From a virus, in the IMG/VR virus record IMGVR_UViG_3300047994_000204, positions 1-28,736 of that record: a stretch of DNA of 28,736 bases; one strand, written 5' to 3'. Made by a program: the position numbers and the translations under genes. The notes under the pieces are model-generated. The model had not been told where the DNA came from. It searched no databases and saw nothing but the letters and a program-made list of their open reading frames with translations. This document shows positions 1 through 8,182 of this stretch, piece after piece (positions within the stretch are counted from its first letter, which is position 1; each line of letters begins with the position of its first letter).

Positions 1-1242
1 AGACGTTTAAGAAAATTTGCGGCAGGTCATGCTGGTCGTGACGCTAGTTTCAGCGGTGGCGGTGATAAGGATATTTCCGACATTTTAATGACGCAACTTG
101 CAGGCGGGACTGGAAAGAGCACAGAAGCGGTTCCAAATAGAGGTAAAGGAAACCGTTTGCTGGATACTTCTGGTTATAAGACACCTTATAATGTGCTTCA
201 AATGCGAGAAATTTTAACGCAAATAGAAGAAGAGGGACGTGAAGCTGATACCGCTCACGCAAGTGCCAGAGCAATGGCCGATGAAGCAATCAAAGAGAAG
301 AAAGACGTTGGAGATGAAGTAATCGATATGTTAAGAAATGGGGTTAACCAGCAGGTTGACTTCAAGATGAATTTAACTGGTTTGTTGTCCAATTTGTATC
401 AACAAATAGGTGGGCAATCCAAAGAAGATGCAGAAAAAACTGCTGAGAGACAAATAAAAGGATGGGCAGAGGATGGAATTAGCTCTGCTGAGCAAATGCT
501 GTCTGCGTTCAAAATGCTTCCTGTTACTCAAGAAGCTATAAGCAAAGACAAAGGTCAAATTCAAGCAAGTGAAAAAGAAGTTCCTCATCCGAAAGAAAAA
601 GAGGCTCTCGAATTTGCACGTTTGGCGATTGATAATATGGAACATGCTCTTTCTCAATCAAAAGATGATGATGGGCATCCTTTGGATGAAGATGAAATTC
701 AAAGAGAATTGAAAAATAAGTTTCTTGCAAGCCCTGGTGAACCATATAGCCGAGCTGTAAAAGAGATGATTAAGTCACATTTCGGAGATGATCCGAAATT
801 GTTAGATCGTGTACAAGCAGAAATTAACCGCCGTTTCAAGGTGATTGATACTCCAATTACACAAAAACAAGCGGCAAGAGTTGTCACGCCAGCGAAGCCC
901 AATACTGAAGTTGATATAAAATCTCAGAGCAATAAATTAAAAGATGTGCTCAACAGGAGAAAATTAAACACTACCAACACAGATTCTGTGCCATCGCCAG
1001 CGACTCCTTCGCAAGTGTCTCCTTTGAAGGTGCCAATTGCGACGGCACCCATAGACGAATTGAAGGCGAAAAAAGATTGGCTATCTCTATCGCATCATCC
1101 AGAATGGTTGGGTGGTAAGGGATCGTTCAAAAATAAACAATTCGTTCTAAACCATTTCCAAAGTAATAAACACTTATATCAACCTCATGAACATGAGTCG
1201 GCTATTGCTAATTTAAGAAAATCATTAGGAGAGGATGAATAA
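1..1242 (+). CDS. Unknown phage protein, 5' end outside window
   Basis: The reading frame is open from base 1, so the gene starts upstream; the ATG at 88 is probably internal, because the 29 codons before it read as ordinary protein with no stop. At least 413 residues are present. The protein is hydrophilic and mostly helical, rich in Glu, Lys and Gln. A Pro/Thr/Ser-rich linker lies near two thirds of its length (around bases 885-1050). A compact C-terminal segment rich in His and Trp follows. There is no signal peptide or membrane segment. It lies directly upstream of neck and tail genes, so a head, neck or assembly role is possible, but I do not recognise the family. The next gene overlaps its stop by one base, which suggests translational coupling. 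Confidence 0.75.
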   Translation, partial: RRLRKFAAGHAGRDASFSGGGDKDISDILMTQLAGGTGKSTEAVPNRGKGNRLLDTSGYKTPYNVLQMREILTQIEEEGREADTAHASARAMADEAIKEKKDVGDEVIDMLRNGVNQQVDFKMNLTGLLSNLYQQIGGQSKEDAEKTAERQIKGWAEDGISSAEQMLSAFKMLPVTQEAISKDKGQIQASEKEVPHPKEKEALEFARLAIDNMEHALSQSKDDDGHPLDEDEIQRELKNKFLASPGEPYSRAVKEMIKSHFGDDPKLLDRVQAEINRRFKVIDTPITQKQAARVVTPAKPNTEVDIKSQSNKLKDVLNRRKLNTTNTDSVPSPATPSQVSPLKVPIATAPIDELKAKKDWLSLSHHPEWLGGKGSFKNKQFVLNHFQSNKHLYQPHEHESAIANLRKSLGEDE

Positions 1243-1508
1243 TGGCAAGTTGGATGGATTACATGACTAATCCTCGTGGGCATTATTTAAAAAAAACAAT
1301 GTTTGAAATATTACAAGAAAGATATTCAAACAATGAACCAGTAATAGAAAGATTGGGAGTTTCTTTGACAACAGAAGGAGATTTGAACTCTTTTATGAAG
1401 TTGGTCACAGATATTTACGAAATAGCGTATTTAAAAGCCGTTAATGACCACAAAGAAGCTCTTCAAAAAGCTGGTTTGGTGGCCAAAATTGTAAGTCCAA
1501 AGTCATAA
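1242..1508 (+). CDS. Small helical protein of unknown function
   Basis: This 88-residue protein starts at an ATG sharing one base with the upstream stop (TAATG), behind an AGGAGAGG ribosome site. It is predicted mostly helical, with no cysteine pairs and no membrane segment. The tight coupling suggests it is made together with the preceding protein and perhaps binds it. Its 3' end overlaps by a few bases the 3' end of the convergent minus-strand gene. I do not recognise the family. Confidence 0.7.
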   Translation: MASWMDYMTNPRGHYLKKTMFEILQERYSNNEPVIERLGVSLTTEGDLNSFMKLVTDIYEIAYLKAVNDHKEALQKAGLVAKIVSPKS

Positions 1509-2096
1509 ATCAAAAGAAGGCTGGTAGCTAGATGGAGAAAGCATCAAGACCCAGCCTCCTCCTTTTTGAGTTTTATCCTGAACTTTCCACCATCTTCTAT
1601 ATCCGGTTTTTGGATAAAGGACAGATTCTATGCTTACTTCAGCATAATCTGTCCATATTTCCATAGACAAGTCTTGTTGATCCAAAATAACACCTTCAAA
1701 AGAAGTGGGTTTGCCATATTGGATGGTTTTATAGGTTTCTCCATAAAGAAAGTCTTTTCTTTCTTTTATGTTGGCCGGTAAACAGTGGATAAAAATCTTT
1801 TCTATAGTGTTTTTTTCTTCTTCAACTTTTTTTGTATCAGCTTGAACTATTGGTTTTCTTTCTGGTGGCTTTTCAACTACTTTAATTTCATCCCTTGCTT
1901 TATCCAAGGCAGACAAAAAAGTATCTCTGACCTCAAAATCTGAGATTATTGGGCTGATTCTATTGGTATCTTCGGCTTTTTCGCCTTCCCATTTCATATT
2001 GTGCGTAACAAAGCCGGTCCATAACTCTTGTGATTTCATAACGGGGTTTGGTCCACGGAGACGATAGACACTACCATCTTTATTTTTCAATGCCAT
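1503..2096 (-). CDS. Unknown protein with MALKN-type N-terminus
   Basis: This is a 197-residue minus-strand gene among plus-strand virion genes. The first 11 residues (MALKNKDGSVY) match the pattern at the start of the neck protein at 2652 (MALKNPDGTPY), so the two share an N-terminal peptide or come from a common ancestor. A charged, Lys/Glu-rich linker sits at about residues 70-105. A C-terminal domain of about 90 residues follows, rich in aromatic residues, with YRRWWKV and a GGGW motif near the end. The C-terminal region feels like a conserved family of large phages, but I cannot name it. No Shine-Dalgarno sequence precedes the ATG; a TATATA box lies 4-5 bases upstream. It diverges from the gene at 2137. 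Confidence 0.7.
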   Translation of the reverse strand: MALKNKDGSVYRLRGPNPVMKSQELWTGFVTHNMKWEGEKAEDTNRISPIISDFEVRDTFLSALDKARDEIKVVEKPPERKPIVQADTKKVEEEKNTIEKIFIHCLPANIKERKDFLYGETYKTIQYGKPTSFEGVILDQQDLSMEIWTDYAEVSIESVLYPKTGYRRWWKVQDKTQKGGGWVLMLSPSSYQPSFDL

Positions 2097-2100
2097 ACTC

Positions 2101-2107
2101 TATATAA
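2101..2107 (+). promoter_or_regulatory. Possible late-type promoter box (TATATAA)
   Basis: TATATAA lies in the 40-base gap between divergent genes, about 30 bases before the plus-strand ATG at 2137. T4 late promoters read TATAAATA at about -10 with no -35, and this window encodes a gp55-like sigma factor, so the box is a reasonable candidate. The motif is AT-rich and could be chance. Confidence 0.35.
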
Positions 2108-2136
2108 GTTGGTTGGTTGCAAGAAAAGGAAGATTT

Positions 2137-2562
2137 ATGAGTCTTGTTGTGCCGAATACCGCCGATATTTTAATGCTCCAATACATAGTAAATATGATTG
2201 CGCAAGATGGCGGTGCGGCTCCTGTGGGTGGAGAACGTCTGCTCCGTCTTTATACAAACAATTTAACACCTGGGAAAAACACTGTAATAGGCGACATAAC
2301 CGAAGCTACAGAAGCAGGTTATGCGGCGATTACATTGGCTGGTGCGAGTTGGACAACTACATCAATTCTTGGTGTGAATTCAGCAACGTATAGCGAGCAA
2401 ACTTTCACATTTACGGCAGCAGTGACTGCTTATGGTTATTATATTACTACTACTGAAGTTACTCCGAATTTGTTGTGGGTGGAAAGATTTTCCGACGGGC
2501 CGTATACACTACCAGCAGGTGGTGGCGACATCGCAATAACCCCACGTTTAACATTAAATTAA
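2137..2562 (+). CDS. Small virion structural protein (decoration or fibre-like)
   Basis: The 141-residue protein starts at the ATG at 2137 behind AAGGAAG; an upstream in-frame start at 2113 has no ribosome site. Residues 1-45 show the pattern VVPN, then a helix, then LLRLYTNN-TPG, which recurs in small structural proteins of many phages. The rest is rich in Thr, Ala and Tyr and looks all-beta, and the last 20 residues are Gly/Pro-rich. No enzyme motif is visible. It lies before the neck gene and ends just before a strong terminator. A capsid decoration, neck or fibre-tip role is inferred, not shown. Confidence 0.6.
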   Translation: MSLVVPNTADILMLQYIVNMIAQDGGAAPVGGERLLRLYTNNLTPGKNTVIGDITEATEAGYAAITLAGASWTTTSILGVNSATYSEQTFTFTAAVTAYGYYITTTEVTPNLLWVERFSDGPYTLPAGGGDIAITPRLTLN

Positions 2563-2585
2563 GTTTAAAGCACTTTTAACTCCGG

Positions 2586-2616
2586 AAAGACCCACCCATA
2601 ATAGGTGGGTCTTTTC
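2586..2616 (+). terminator. Rho-independent terminator
   Basis: An 11-base perfect stem (AAAGACCCACC with GGTGGGTCTTT) has a 7-base loop and ends in a T run. It closes the transcript of the structural protein ending at 2562. The A-rich left arm makes it potentially active in both directions. Confidence 0.85.
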
Positions 2617-2641
2617 ATTGAGCATTTCAATAGAAAATCTC

Positions 2642-2648
2642 TATATAA
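2642..2648 (+). promoter_or_regulatory. TATATAA box immediately before neck gene
   Basis: CTCTATATAA ends only a few bases before the ATG at 2652. The same sequence, CTCTATATAA, occurs at 2098-2107 beside the other MALKN gene. If it acted as a T4-type late promoter the start site would fall at or past the ATG. It may therefore be a shared upstream remnant, or it may mark leaderless transcription. Confidence 0.25.
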
Positions 2649-2651
2649 AAC

Positions 2652-3194
2652 ATGGCACTAAAGAATCCAGACGGAACTCCATATCAAACCAACGGTAGCG
2701 TGCAGATGTTCGATCTGCAAAATCCTATGTTTGATTTGTTCAACCTTTGGGATCAAGAAGCAATTATGCGTGGCGGATCGCCAATCTATTACTATGAAGT
2801 CATTATTCGTCCAGACATGATTGACCCTGTTTACTTGGAAGCTCGTGGAAAGCTGTTTTCAAACAATCCTGTGCAATTATGGTGTAATTATGATCCAATT
2901 GCATCCCAAAACTTTTTAAATCAATTCGGAATAGACTCTCCAGACGAAATGAAATTTGAACTTAATTACAGTGCTGTATTACAGTCTGTTGGGCATCCCC
3001 CTAAGATTGGTTCAAGATTGTTCACTCCACATTTAAGAGAAAATTGGGTAATTGTTCAACGAAATCTAGCAGAATTTAAAATGTGGGGCGTGCTTCATAT
3101 TGAACTAATTTGCCAACGGTTCCAAGAGGATGTCGTCACAGGCGAAGGAAGAGTTACACAAAAACAACCCGATTCAAAAATCAAAATCGTTTAA
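2652..3194 (+). CDS. Neck (head-to-tail connector) protein, T4 gp14-like
   Basis: At 180 residues this is close to the T4 gp14 type. In T4, gp13 and gp14 form the neck that joins filled heads to tails. The pattern follows gp14 as I recall it: a YYYEV strand near residue 47, an acidic pair-containing helix, LWCNYDPI, then FLNQFGIDSPDEMKFEL (the gp14 equivalent is a KFGLEI-type stretch). A G-x-x-L-x-x-P motif and a closing strand HIELICQRFQED follow. Its place ahead of a gp15-like gene matches T4 order. No Shine-Dalgarno sequence is seen, but the first 11 residues match the minus-strand gene at 1503-2096, which supports this start. Remote homology only, so the name is moderately certain. Confidence 0.65.
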   Translation: MALKNPDGTPYQTNGSVQMFDLQNPMFDLFNLWDQEAIMRGGSPIYYYEVIIRPDMIDPVYLEARGKLFSNNPVQLWCNYDPIASQNFLNQFGIDSPDEMKFELNYSAVLQSVGHPPKIGSRLFTPHLRENWVIVQRNLAEFKMWGVLHIELICQRFQEDVVTGEGRVTQKQPDSKIKIV

Positions 3195-3206
3195 CCCAAG
3201 GAAATC

Positions 3207-3572
3207 ATGCAATCTTTCTATCAGTTCCATCAAAAAATGCTCAAAGAATTAGCGGCTCCTGCGGCTCCTGCCCCAGCACCCGCTGCAACTCCCGTAGCTC
3301 CAAGTTCGCAAGGAACAGCCCCCGCAGTTGGTGTAAATCCTGATATAGCGGCACTTACAAACCAAACATTCATCAAAGCAATGAATGATATGGCAAAATC
3401 AATGCAAACGATTAAATCACCAGCAATTAAGAATCCTTTTAATCAACTGCAAACTGCTATGCAACAGATCACTAGCGGTCAAAGCACGGGACAAAATGCT
3501 CCAGTTGCAGCCCCAGCAGCGACCCCTGCGGCGGCGACTGCTCCAGTGGCTCCGGGAGCTCCTGCACGTTAA
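3207..3572 (+). CDS. Ala/Pro-rich low-complexity protein
   Basis: This 121-residue protein has an AAGGAA ribosome site a few bases before the ATG. Residues 1-15 are helical. Two Ala/Pro-rich stretches (about 16-40 and 95-121, with repeated APA and AAP) flank a helical core of about 45 residues containing several Met, Gln and Asn. Such composition suits a flexible linker, scaffold or chaperone. Position between neck and tail-terminator genes suggests a virion or assembly role. I do not recognise a family. Confidence 0.65.
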   Translation: MQSFYQFHQKMLKELAAPAAPAPAPAATPVAPSSQGTAPAVGVNPDIAALTNQTFIKAMNDMAKSMQTIKSPAIKNPFNQLQTAMQQITSGQSTGQNAPVAAPAATPAAATAPVAPGAPAR

Positions 3573-3691
3573 TTTCAAATTTAATTTGAGATTTGTACAG
3601 CGTAGGACGATGTATAGACCGAAAAAACCGGTTGGGTAAGTTAGGTTTTGGGAAAGAAGCTATTGAAGGACCGACAATATAAACTTGTTGG

Positions 3692-4534
3692 TTATGGCTT
3701 CTTTTCTTGATTTTGAATGCTTTCATCTTTCCTTTTCATAATGAATTTGCCTAATTTTTTCTTAGATGTCTTATTTGCTACTGAATCTAAAAAATCTCTA
3801 ACGCCTTGAGGTCCATTTTTAGCAAAAACAGCACTTAAAACTTTATATTTGTCATCAAAATTATGTCCTAAATGATCTTTCCAATCATTATTGACAAACT
3901 TTTTACAATATTTGTTGAGTTTATCATCTGTAATTCCCCTTTCGGTCGATTCCCCTACAGTCATTTCTTTGATGTCATAAGTCGCTTTTTTAGGCAGAAT
4001 CAGAGCTTGTCCGTATGGTTCTCCATTTTTGAAAATTAAAGTTTGTCCAGGCATAGGGTTTTTGAAAACAACAAAAAATATTTTTGGCCACCATTCTGTT
4101 TGTATATGTCCAGGAAGACAACAAGGAACTGTATAAGTTGTGTCGGTGTAATATCTTGGGTGGGGTTCTGTCCTGAGTATATATCCCGAAGGCACTTTAA
4201 TGTCTAAACAAGAAGACATTCCGAAGTGTCCTGGGGCGAAACTCATAAAAGGAGGCATTGGTATATCGGGGCATTCCTTTTGTTCTTCAATAAAATCTCC
4301 GTCAAACTTTATCTCCCCGTTAACTAAACTAACATGACATTCACTTTTAAACGGGTAACACAATTCAAGACCATAAGTTGAACCTTCGACAAATGGTGGA
4401 CAATGCCAGGGTTGAGGGCGATCTCCATTTGTATGGCCATTAGGTTCGCCTGCCCAACCTGGAATTTGCAGTTTAATTGGGCGGGGAGGTATTCCTTTTC
4501 GCCAAGTTCTGTATTTAATTTCTAGTTTGTTCAC
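3692..4534 (-). CDS. DUF6065-like protein
   Basis: This 280-residue minus-strand gene uses GTG at 4534, preceded at about 9 bases by AGGGA. Family features recalled for DUF6065 are visible: GLELCYPF near residue 55, a SFAPGHFG-type segment, SGYILRT near residue 120, PGHIQTEWWPKIFFVVF near residue 140, and F-K-NGEPYGQALILP near residue 168. The last 90 residues are a Lys-rich helical extension. The family has no established function that I know of. It interrupts the structural cluster between the Ala/Pro-rich gene and the gp15-like gene, so it behaves like an inserted accessory gene. Its 3' end overlaps a weak hairpin. Confidence 0.6.
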   Translation of the reverse strand: MNKLEIKYRTWRKGIPPRPIKLQIPGWAGEPNGHTNGDRPQPWHCPPFVEGSTYGLELCYPFKSECHVSLVNGEIKFDGDFIEEQKECPDIPMPPFMSFAPGHFGMSSCLDIKVPSGYILRTEPHPRYYTDTTYTVPCCLPGHIQTEWWPKIFFVVFKNPMPGQTLIFKNGEPYGQALILPKKATYDIKEMTVGESTERGITDDKLNKYCKKFVNNDWKDHLGHNFDDKYKVLSAVFAKNGPQGVRDFLDSVANKTSKKKLGKFIMKRKDESIQNQEKKP

Positions 4535-4571
4535 AATTAAATTTCCCTGAATACCTAATTATAGGAGAACA

Positions 4572-5567
4572 ATGAGTAGCACCAATAACCCAAATCATCA
4601 ACAAAAAAATCTATACGAATGCAATGACAAAGGTATTCCTGCCTCTGTCAACCTCGATCCATCTCCTCCTTATTGTAGTGAAGGGGAATGTGGTGATGAA
4701 AACAAACGTGCAATTAACGACGATAGTCTGAATTTTCTTAAAGACGCAACGATGAAAAAAACTGGCTTTGGGGCCAGAGTCGATTGTGATCCTATGCAAC
4801 GTGGACTAATTATTAACGATCTAGAGAACCCTGAAAGGTCTACTCTTTATCGTTATTCTAAGTCTATTCGTGGGACAGACGAAGCTATGTTGGACATGTT
4901 TAACAATCTTATTGTGATTGATGAAGATGGGAAAGCATGGCCAATCCCCGTAATGTTAGGACCACCTGAAAAAGCGGTAGCGGCAATAGTACAAGACAAT
5001 GTTAGGAAAGATGAAACCTTGGTAGTTGACAGAATAAAGCTGCCAATGTTAGCACTTACTCAAACGCAAATTGATTACGATCTAGAAAGATACACATATC
5101 ACAAAGCAATAAATTTATTTAGGAATGAAAAAGGTCATCCAGGACTAACTGTAAACGAAAAATTCAATAGAGATACAGTTTTTGGATTGGCAAGAGGCGT
5201 GCCAGTTAACATTGGATACACAATTACAGCCTGGACGACTTATCGTGAGGATATGAACCAGATAGTTGAACAAATCCTAACAAAATTCAGTCATGCAGCA
5301 TACATACGAGTAACAGGCGTGCCTTGGGAGGTAATCGTCAAATTAGATTCAATTGCTAATAACTTGGAAGTAGAACCAGGGGATCAGAAAACTAGAGTAT
5401 TTAAATACGAATTTAATATGACGACTCAAACATATATACCTCAACCTATTGAACGAAAGAAAGCAGTCCTAAAGATGAAAATTGATTTTGTCGATGGGCT
5501 GTCTGAAGAAGAAATCACTGAGGTATTGGCAAGAATAGAAGAATCCGTCAAGGAAATAGAATGCTAG
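4572..5567 (+). CDS. Tail terminator and sheath stabiliser, T4 gp15-like
   Basis: In T4, gp15 forms a hexameric ring on the tip of the finished tail, stabilises the sheath and docks the head. The landmarks of gp15 are present: LDMFNNLIVI-DEDG then IPVMLGPPEKA near residues 112-140, KLPMLAL near residue 155, a YDLERYTYHKA stretch, then PVNIGYTI-AWTTYREDMNQIVEQILTKF near residues 215-243. The final region (R-FKYEF-M-TQTYIPQPI) is the usual closing strand. An N-terminal extension of about 90 residues, Cys- and Asp-rich, is not in T4 gp15. A GGAG ribosome site precedes the ATG. The next gene begins inside its last codons. Confidence 0.85.
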   Translation: MSSTNNPNHQQKNLYECNDKGIPASVNLDPSPPYCSEGECGDENKRAINDDSLNFLKDATMKKTGFGARVDCDPMQRGLIINDLENPERSTLYRYSKSIRGTDEAMLDMFNNLIVIDEDGKAWPIPVMLGPPEKAVAAIVQDNVRKDETLVVDRIKLPMLALTQTQIDYDLERYTYHKAINLFRNEKGHPGLTVNEKFNRDTVFGLARGVPVNIGYTITAWTTYREDMNQIVEQILTKFSHAAYIRVTGVPWEVIVKLDSIANNLEVEPGDQKTRVFKYEFNMTTQTYIPQPIERKKAVLKMKIDFVDGLSEEEITEVLARIEESVKEIEC

Positions 5568-5782
5568 AAATAAAAAACAAACAGAAATTTCCAGTTCAGT
5601 TAATCATTAGGTCAAGGACGGCTCCACGTTCTTTTACAGTGTTAAATGTGCCAGGGATAGGACGAGGAAAAAACATTTATCATCTCGAAGATGAGAGAAC
5701 CACTGAATACATAGAAAGAGCAGTAAAAGATGGATTGATTTCCACCAAGCACATACCAAATAAGTTAAGAAAGGGAGAATAA
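5561..5782 (+). CDS. Small protein upstream of tail sheath
   Basis: A 73-residue basic protein whose ATG lies inside the last codons of the gp15-like gene, so it is probably translationally coupled. It has a beta-rich first half (PVQLIIRSR, FTVLNVPGIGRGKN) and a helical second half (DERTTEYIERAVKDG), ending in basic residues. Its constant position between tail terminator and sheath suggests a tail-assembly or tail-completion role. I cannot assign a family. Confidence 0.7.
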   Translation: MLEIKNKQKFPVQLIIRSRTAPRSFTVLNVPGIGRGKNIYHLEDERTTEYIERAVKDGLISTKHIPNKLRKGE

Positions 5783-5786
5783 GACT

Positions 5787-8141
5787 ATGGCGATTCTACA
5801 GGGGTTCCCGCCTTCTAACACAATTAGTCCAAGTGTTAGAATCACTGAGAAAGACTTGAGCTATAACGCTCCCGACCAGTCCTTTCACCGGGCAGGTTTG
5901 ATCGGCTTTGCATCTAAGGGTCCAGTGAATTTGCCGACTCTTATTCAAACAAGTCGTCAATTGCACATAACTTTTGGAAATCCTCACCCAGATGTTGGTG
6001 ATCCATTCCTCATTTATGCTGCCGAACAGTATCTCTTGGTCGCAAATGAATTATTCGTCGTCCGAGTTGCCGACGTTGATCCAGTGAGCGATGAACAAGC
6101 AACGACTGCCGTGGTTAACGTGCCAGCAGCCGGAACATTAGTAAAAATTGAATCGGCCACAGCCGGTCCTTACACTTTTGCCGAAGACTCCTTCTTCAGA
6201 TGGAGATTAAACGGCATTCTGGCTTCTAAAACCCTAGTTGTTTTAGCTGGAACCTATAGTGTTTCGGATTTAGTAGACGATCTCAATAGTCAGTTGGATT
6301 TTGAAAACGACGGAATTAAGTTCTACATCACTGGAATTAGCACAATCGGAGTTCAAACAATTTGGGCATATGGTCCAGATGCTTCGCTGGAACTCGTATC
6401 TGTTCAAAGTGCTATTTACGGTGGAACAGTTATAAGTGGAAACCCAACCGGTTTAGGCACGGGTATGACCCAAGCCAGCATAACTGGCACAGCAAGTATG
6501 TATCCTAATGTTTCTTATCAAACGCCTGGAGTCTATGACTTCACTGGTTTGTCTGATTTGAACATTCAGATTGTATTGGACGGAACAGACAACGTCCTGA
6601 TCGACGGATTCGTACAAGTCATCGACCTCACAGCACTTGAAGGCACTTCGAGTACAATATCGCAAGTTGTAACCGCAATCAATGCAGAAAAAGCAGTAAA
6701 CGGCGGGAGTCTCCCTGGTGGATGGACAGCAGTTGCAGTTGGAAACAACCTTCAAATTCATACAGACCATCATGGACAAGATGCTCGCCTGCTCATCAAG
6801 ACAGACAGCACCGCCGATGGATTGTTTGGGTTAGATAACTTAACTCATACTGGCGTAACTCCTTCCGGAGTCACCGGTGACGTTGCTATTGCAAGCTATG
6901 GCTATGTTGTAGGAGCTGCCAACACCACAAATAGCATTTCCTTCCTCATCCAAGCAGACAGTCCAGGCATTGAAGGTAACTTGACGCAAGTTAGAGTTTC
7001 CAACGATGTTCGTGAAGACAATTTCATTTTGGAAGTCTTCAACGGTGGATTCTCTGTGGAATCTTGGGGTGGTTTGACCAAAAATCAAGCAAGTCGCTTT
7101 TATGTAGAGACTTACATGTCTTTGGTTTCGGATTTCATTAGAATTGTAGACAATACAGCAGAAGGTGCAGGTCCATTAGAAGGCACTTATAGTCTTTCGG
7201 GTGGTTCGGACGGTATTCCATCGGACCCAGACGAACAAGATAGTTTGCTTGTAGGAAGTCAGATTGGCTACACAGGAATTTATACACTATCAGAGCCAGA
7301 GCAAATTGATATTGATTTGATTGCTATTCCTGGGCACTCCAGCACATTTGTCGTCACTTCAATGTTGGATTTCTGTCAAAATGCCCGCCAAGACTGTTTG
7401 GCAATTATTGACCCACCATTTGGATTGACCGTAAACGAAATTCTTGATTGGCAAAATGGAACGCACCCATTGAATTCCAGCAGGTTTGATTCGGACTTTG
7501 GGGCATTGTATTGGCCTTGGGTTAAGATTCGTGACAATTTCAATAAAGTCGATGTATGGGTTCCGCCTAGCGGCTCTGTATTGGCTGTTATTGCAAGAAG
7601 CGATTTCTTGTCAGCTCCTTGGTTTGCCCCAGCCGGTGTAAGTCGTGGAACTGTTCCTAACATTACAGACGTTTACAATCGCCCAACACTTGCTGAAAGA
7701 GACTTGTTGTATGGAAATCGCAATTGCATTAACTGCATTGTGAGCTTCACCGACATTGAAGGATTCATGGTTTGGGGACAGAAGACGCTACAGCGTAACC
7801 CAACCGCCTTGGATCGAGTGAATGTAAGACGATTGATGTTTTATTTAGAAAAGAGAATTCGTACTGCAAGCAGAACGCTTCTTTTTGATCCAAACGATGA
7901 AGAATTCCAACGCAGGTTCGTAAGTCTTGCAGATGGTGTCCTTCGAGAAGTGAAAGTGGGTCGTGGCGTATACGACTACATTATCAAAGCTGACGCAGAA
8001 TTGAATACTCCTGATGTGATCGACCGTAATGAATTCCGGGCTCAAATTGGTGTACAACCGGTTAAAGCTGCTGAGTTTATTTATATCGAGTTCTCGATTC
8101 ACCGCACGGGCAGTTTCACCGAGAACGCAGATACATTCTAA
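5787..8141 (+). CDS. Contractile tail sheath protein, T4 gp18-like
   Basis: This protein polymerises around the tail tube and contracts during infection. The N-terminus (residues 1-100) has the usual sheath opening: PSNTISPSVRITE, GLIGFASKGPVN, then FGNP and the YLLVANELFVVRVAD strand. The middle (about 110-430) is a large beta-rich insertion, probably surface-exposed. The C-terminal domain is canonical: NVRRLMFYLEKRIRTASRT, LLFDPNDEEFQRRF, NTPDVIDRNEF, then VQPVKAAEFIYIEFSIHRTG. At 784 residues it is longer than T4 gp18 (659), mainly through the middle insertion. The AAGGGAG ribosome site is 9 bases before ATG. It is followed directly by the tube gene. Confidence 0.95.
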   Translation: MAILQGFPPSNTISPSVRITEKDLSYNAPDQSFHRAGLIGFASKGPVNLPTLIQTSRQLHITFGNPHPDVGDPFLIYAAEQYLLVANELFVVRVADVDPVSDEQATTAVVNVPAAGTLVKIESATAGPYTFAEDSFFRWRLNGILASKTLVVLAGTYSVSDLVDDLNSQLDFENDGIKFYITGISTIGVQTIWAYGPDASLELVSVQSAIYGGTVISGNPTGLGTGMTQASITGTASMYPNVSYQTPGVYDFTGLSDLNIQIVLDGTDNVLIDGFVQVIDLTALEGTSSTISQVVTAINAEKAVNGGSLPGGWTAVAVGNNLQIHTDHHGQDARLLIKTDSTADGLFGLDNLTHTGVTPSGVTGDVAIASYGYVVGAANTTNSISFLIQADSPGIEGNLTQVRVSNDVREDNFILEVFNGGFSVESWGGLTKNQASRFYVETYMSLVSDFIRIVDNTAEGAGPLEGTYSLSGGSDGIPSDPDEQDSLLVGSQIGYTGIYTLSEPEQIDIDLIAIPGHSSTFVVTSMLDFCQNARQDCLAIIDPPFGLTVNEILDWQNGTHPLNSSRFDSDFGALYWPWVKIRDNFNKVDVWVPPSGSVLAVIARSDFLSAPWFAPAGVSRGTVPNITDVYNRPTLAERDLLYGNRNCINCIVSFTDIEGFMVWGQKTLQRNPTALDRVNVRRLMFYLEKRIRTASRTLLFDPNDEEFQRRFVSLADGVLREVKVGRGVYDYIIKADAELNTPDVIDRNEFRAQIGVQPVKAAEFIYIEFSIHRTGSFTENADTF

Positions 8142-8182
8142 ACAACTGACCAGAAGAAAAATTGATTCATTAAGGAGAAATT

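Noticed and set aside
2109-2393. Cys- and Arg-rich frame overlapping the structural protein at 2137
   Set aside because: It has no ribosome site and low-likelihood composition; the alternative frame has a good start and a structural-protein pattern.
3590-3625. TGTACA followed by TATAGA in the gap after 3572
   Set aside because: The spacing is only 13 bases, too short for a normal promoter.
3653-3704. AAAGAAGC and GCTTCTTT as a terminator
   Set aside because: The loop would be about 36 bases and the arm overlaps the end of the minus-strand gene; possible but weak.
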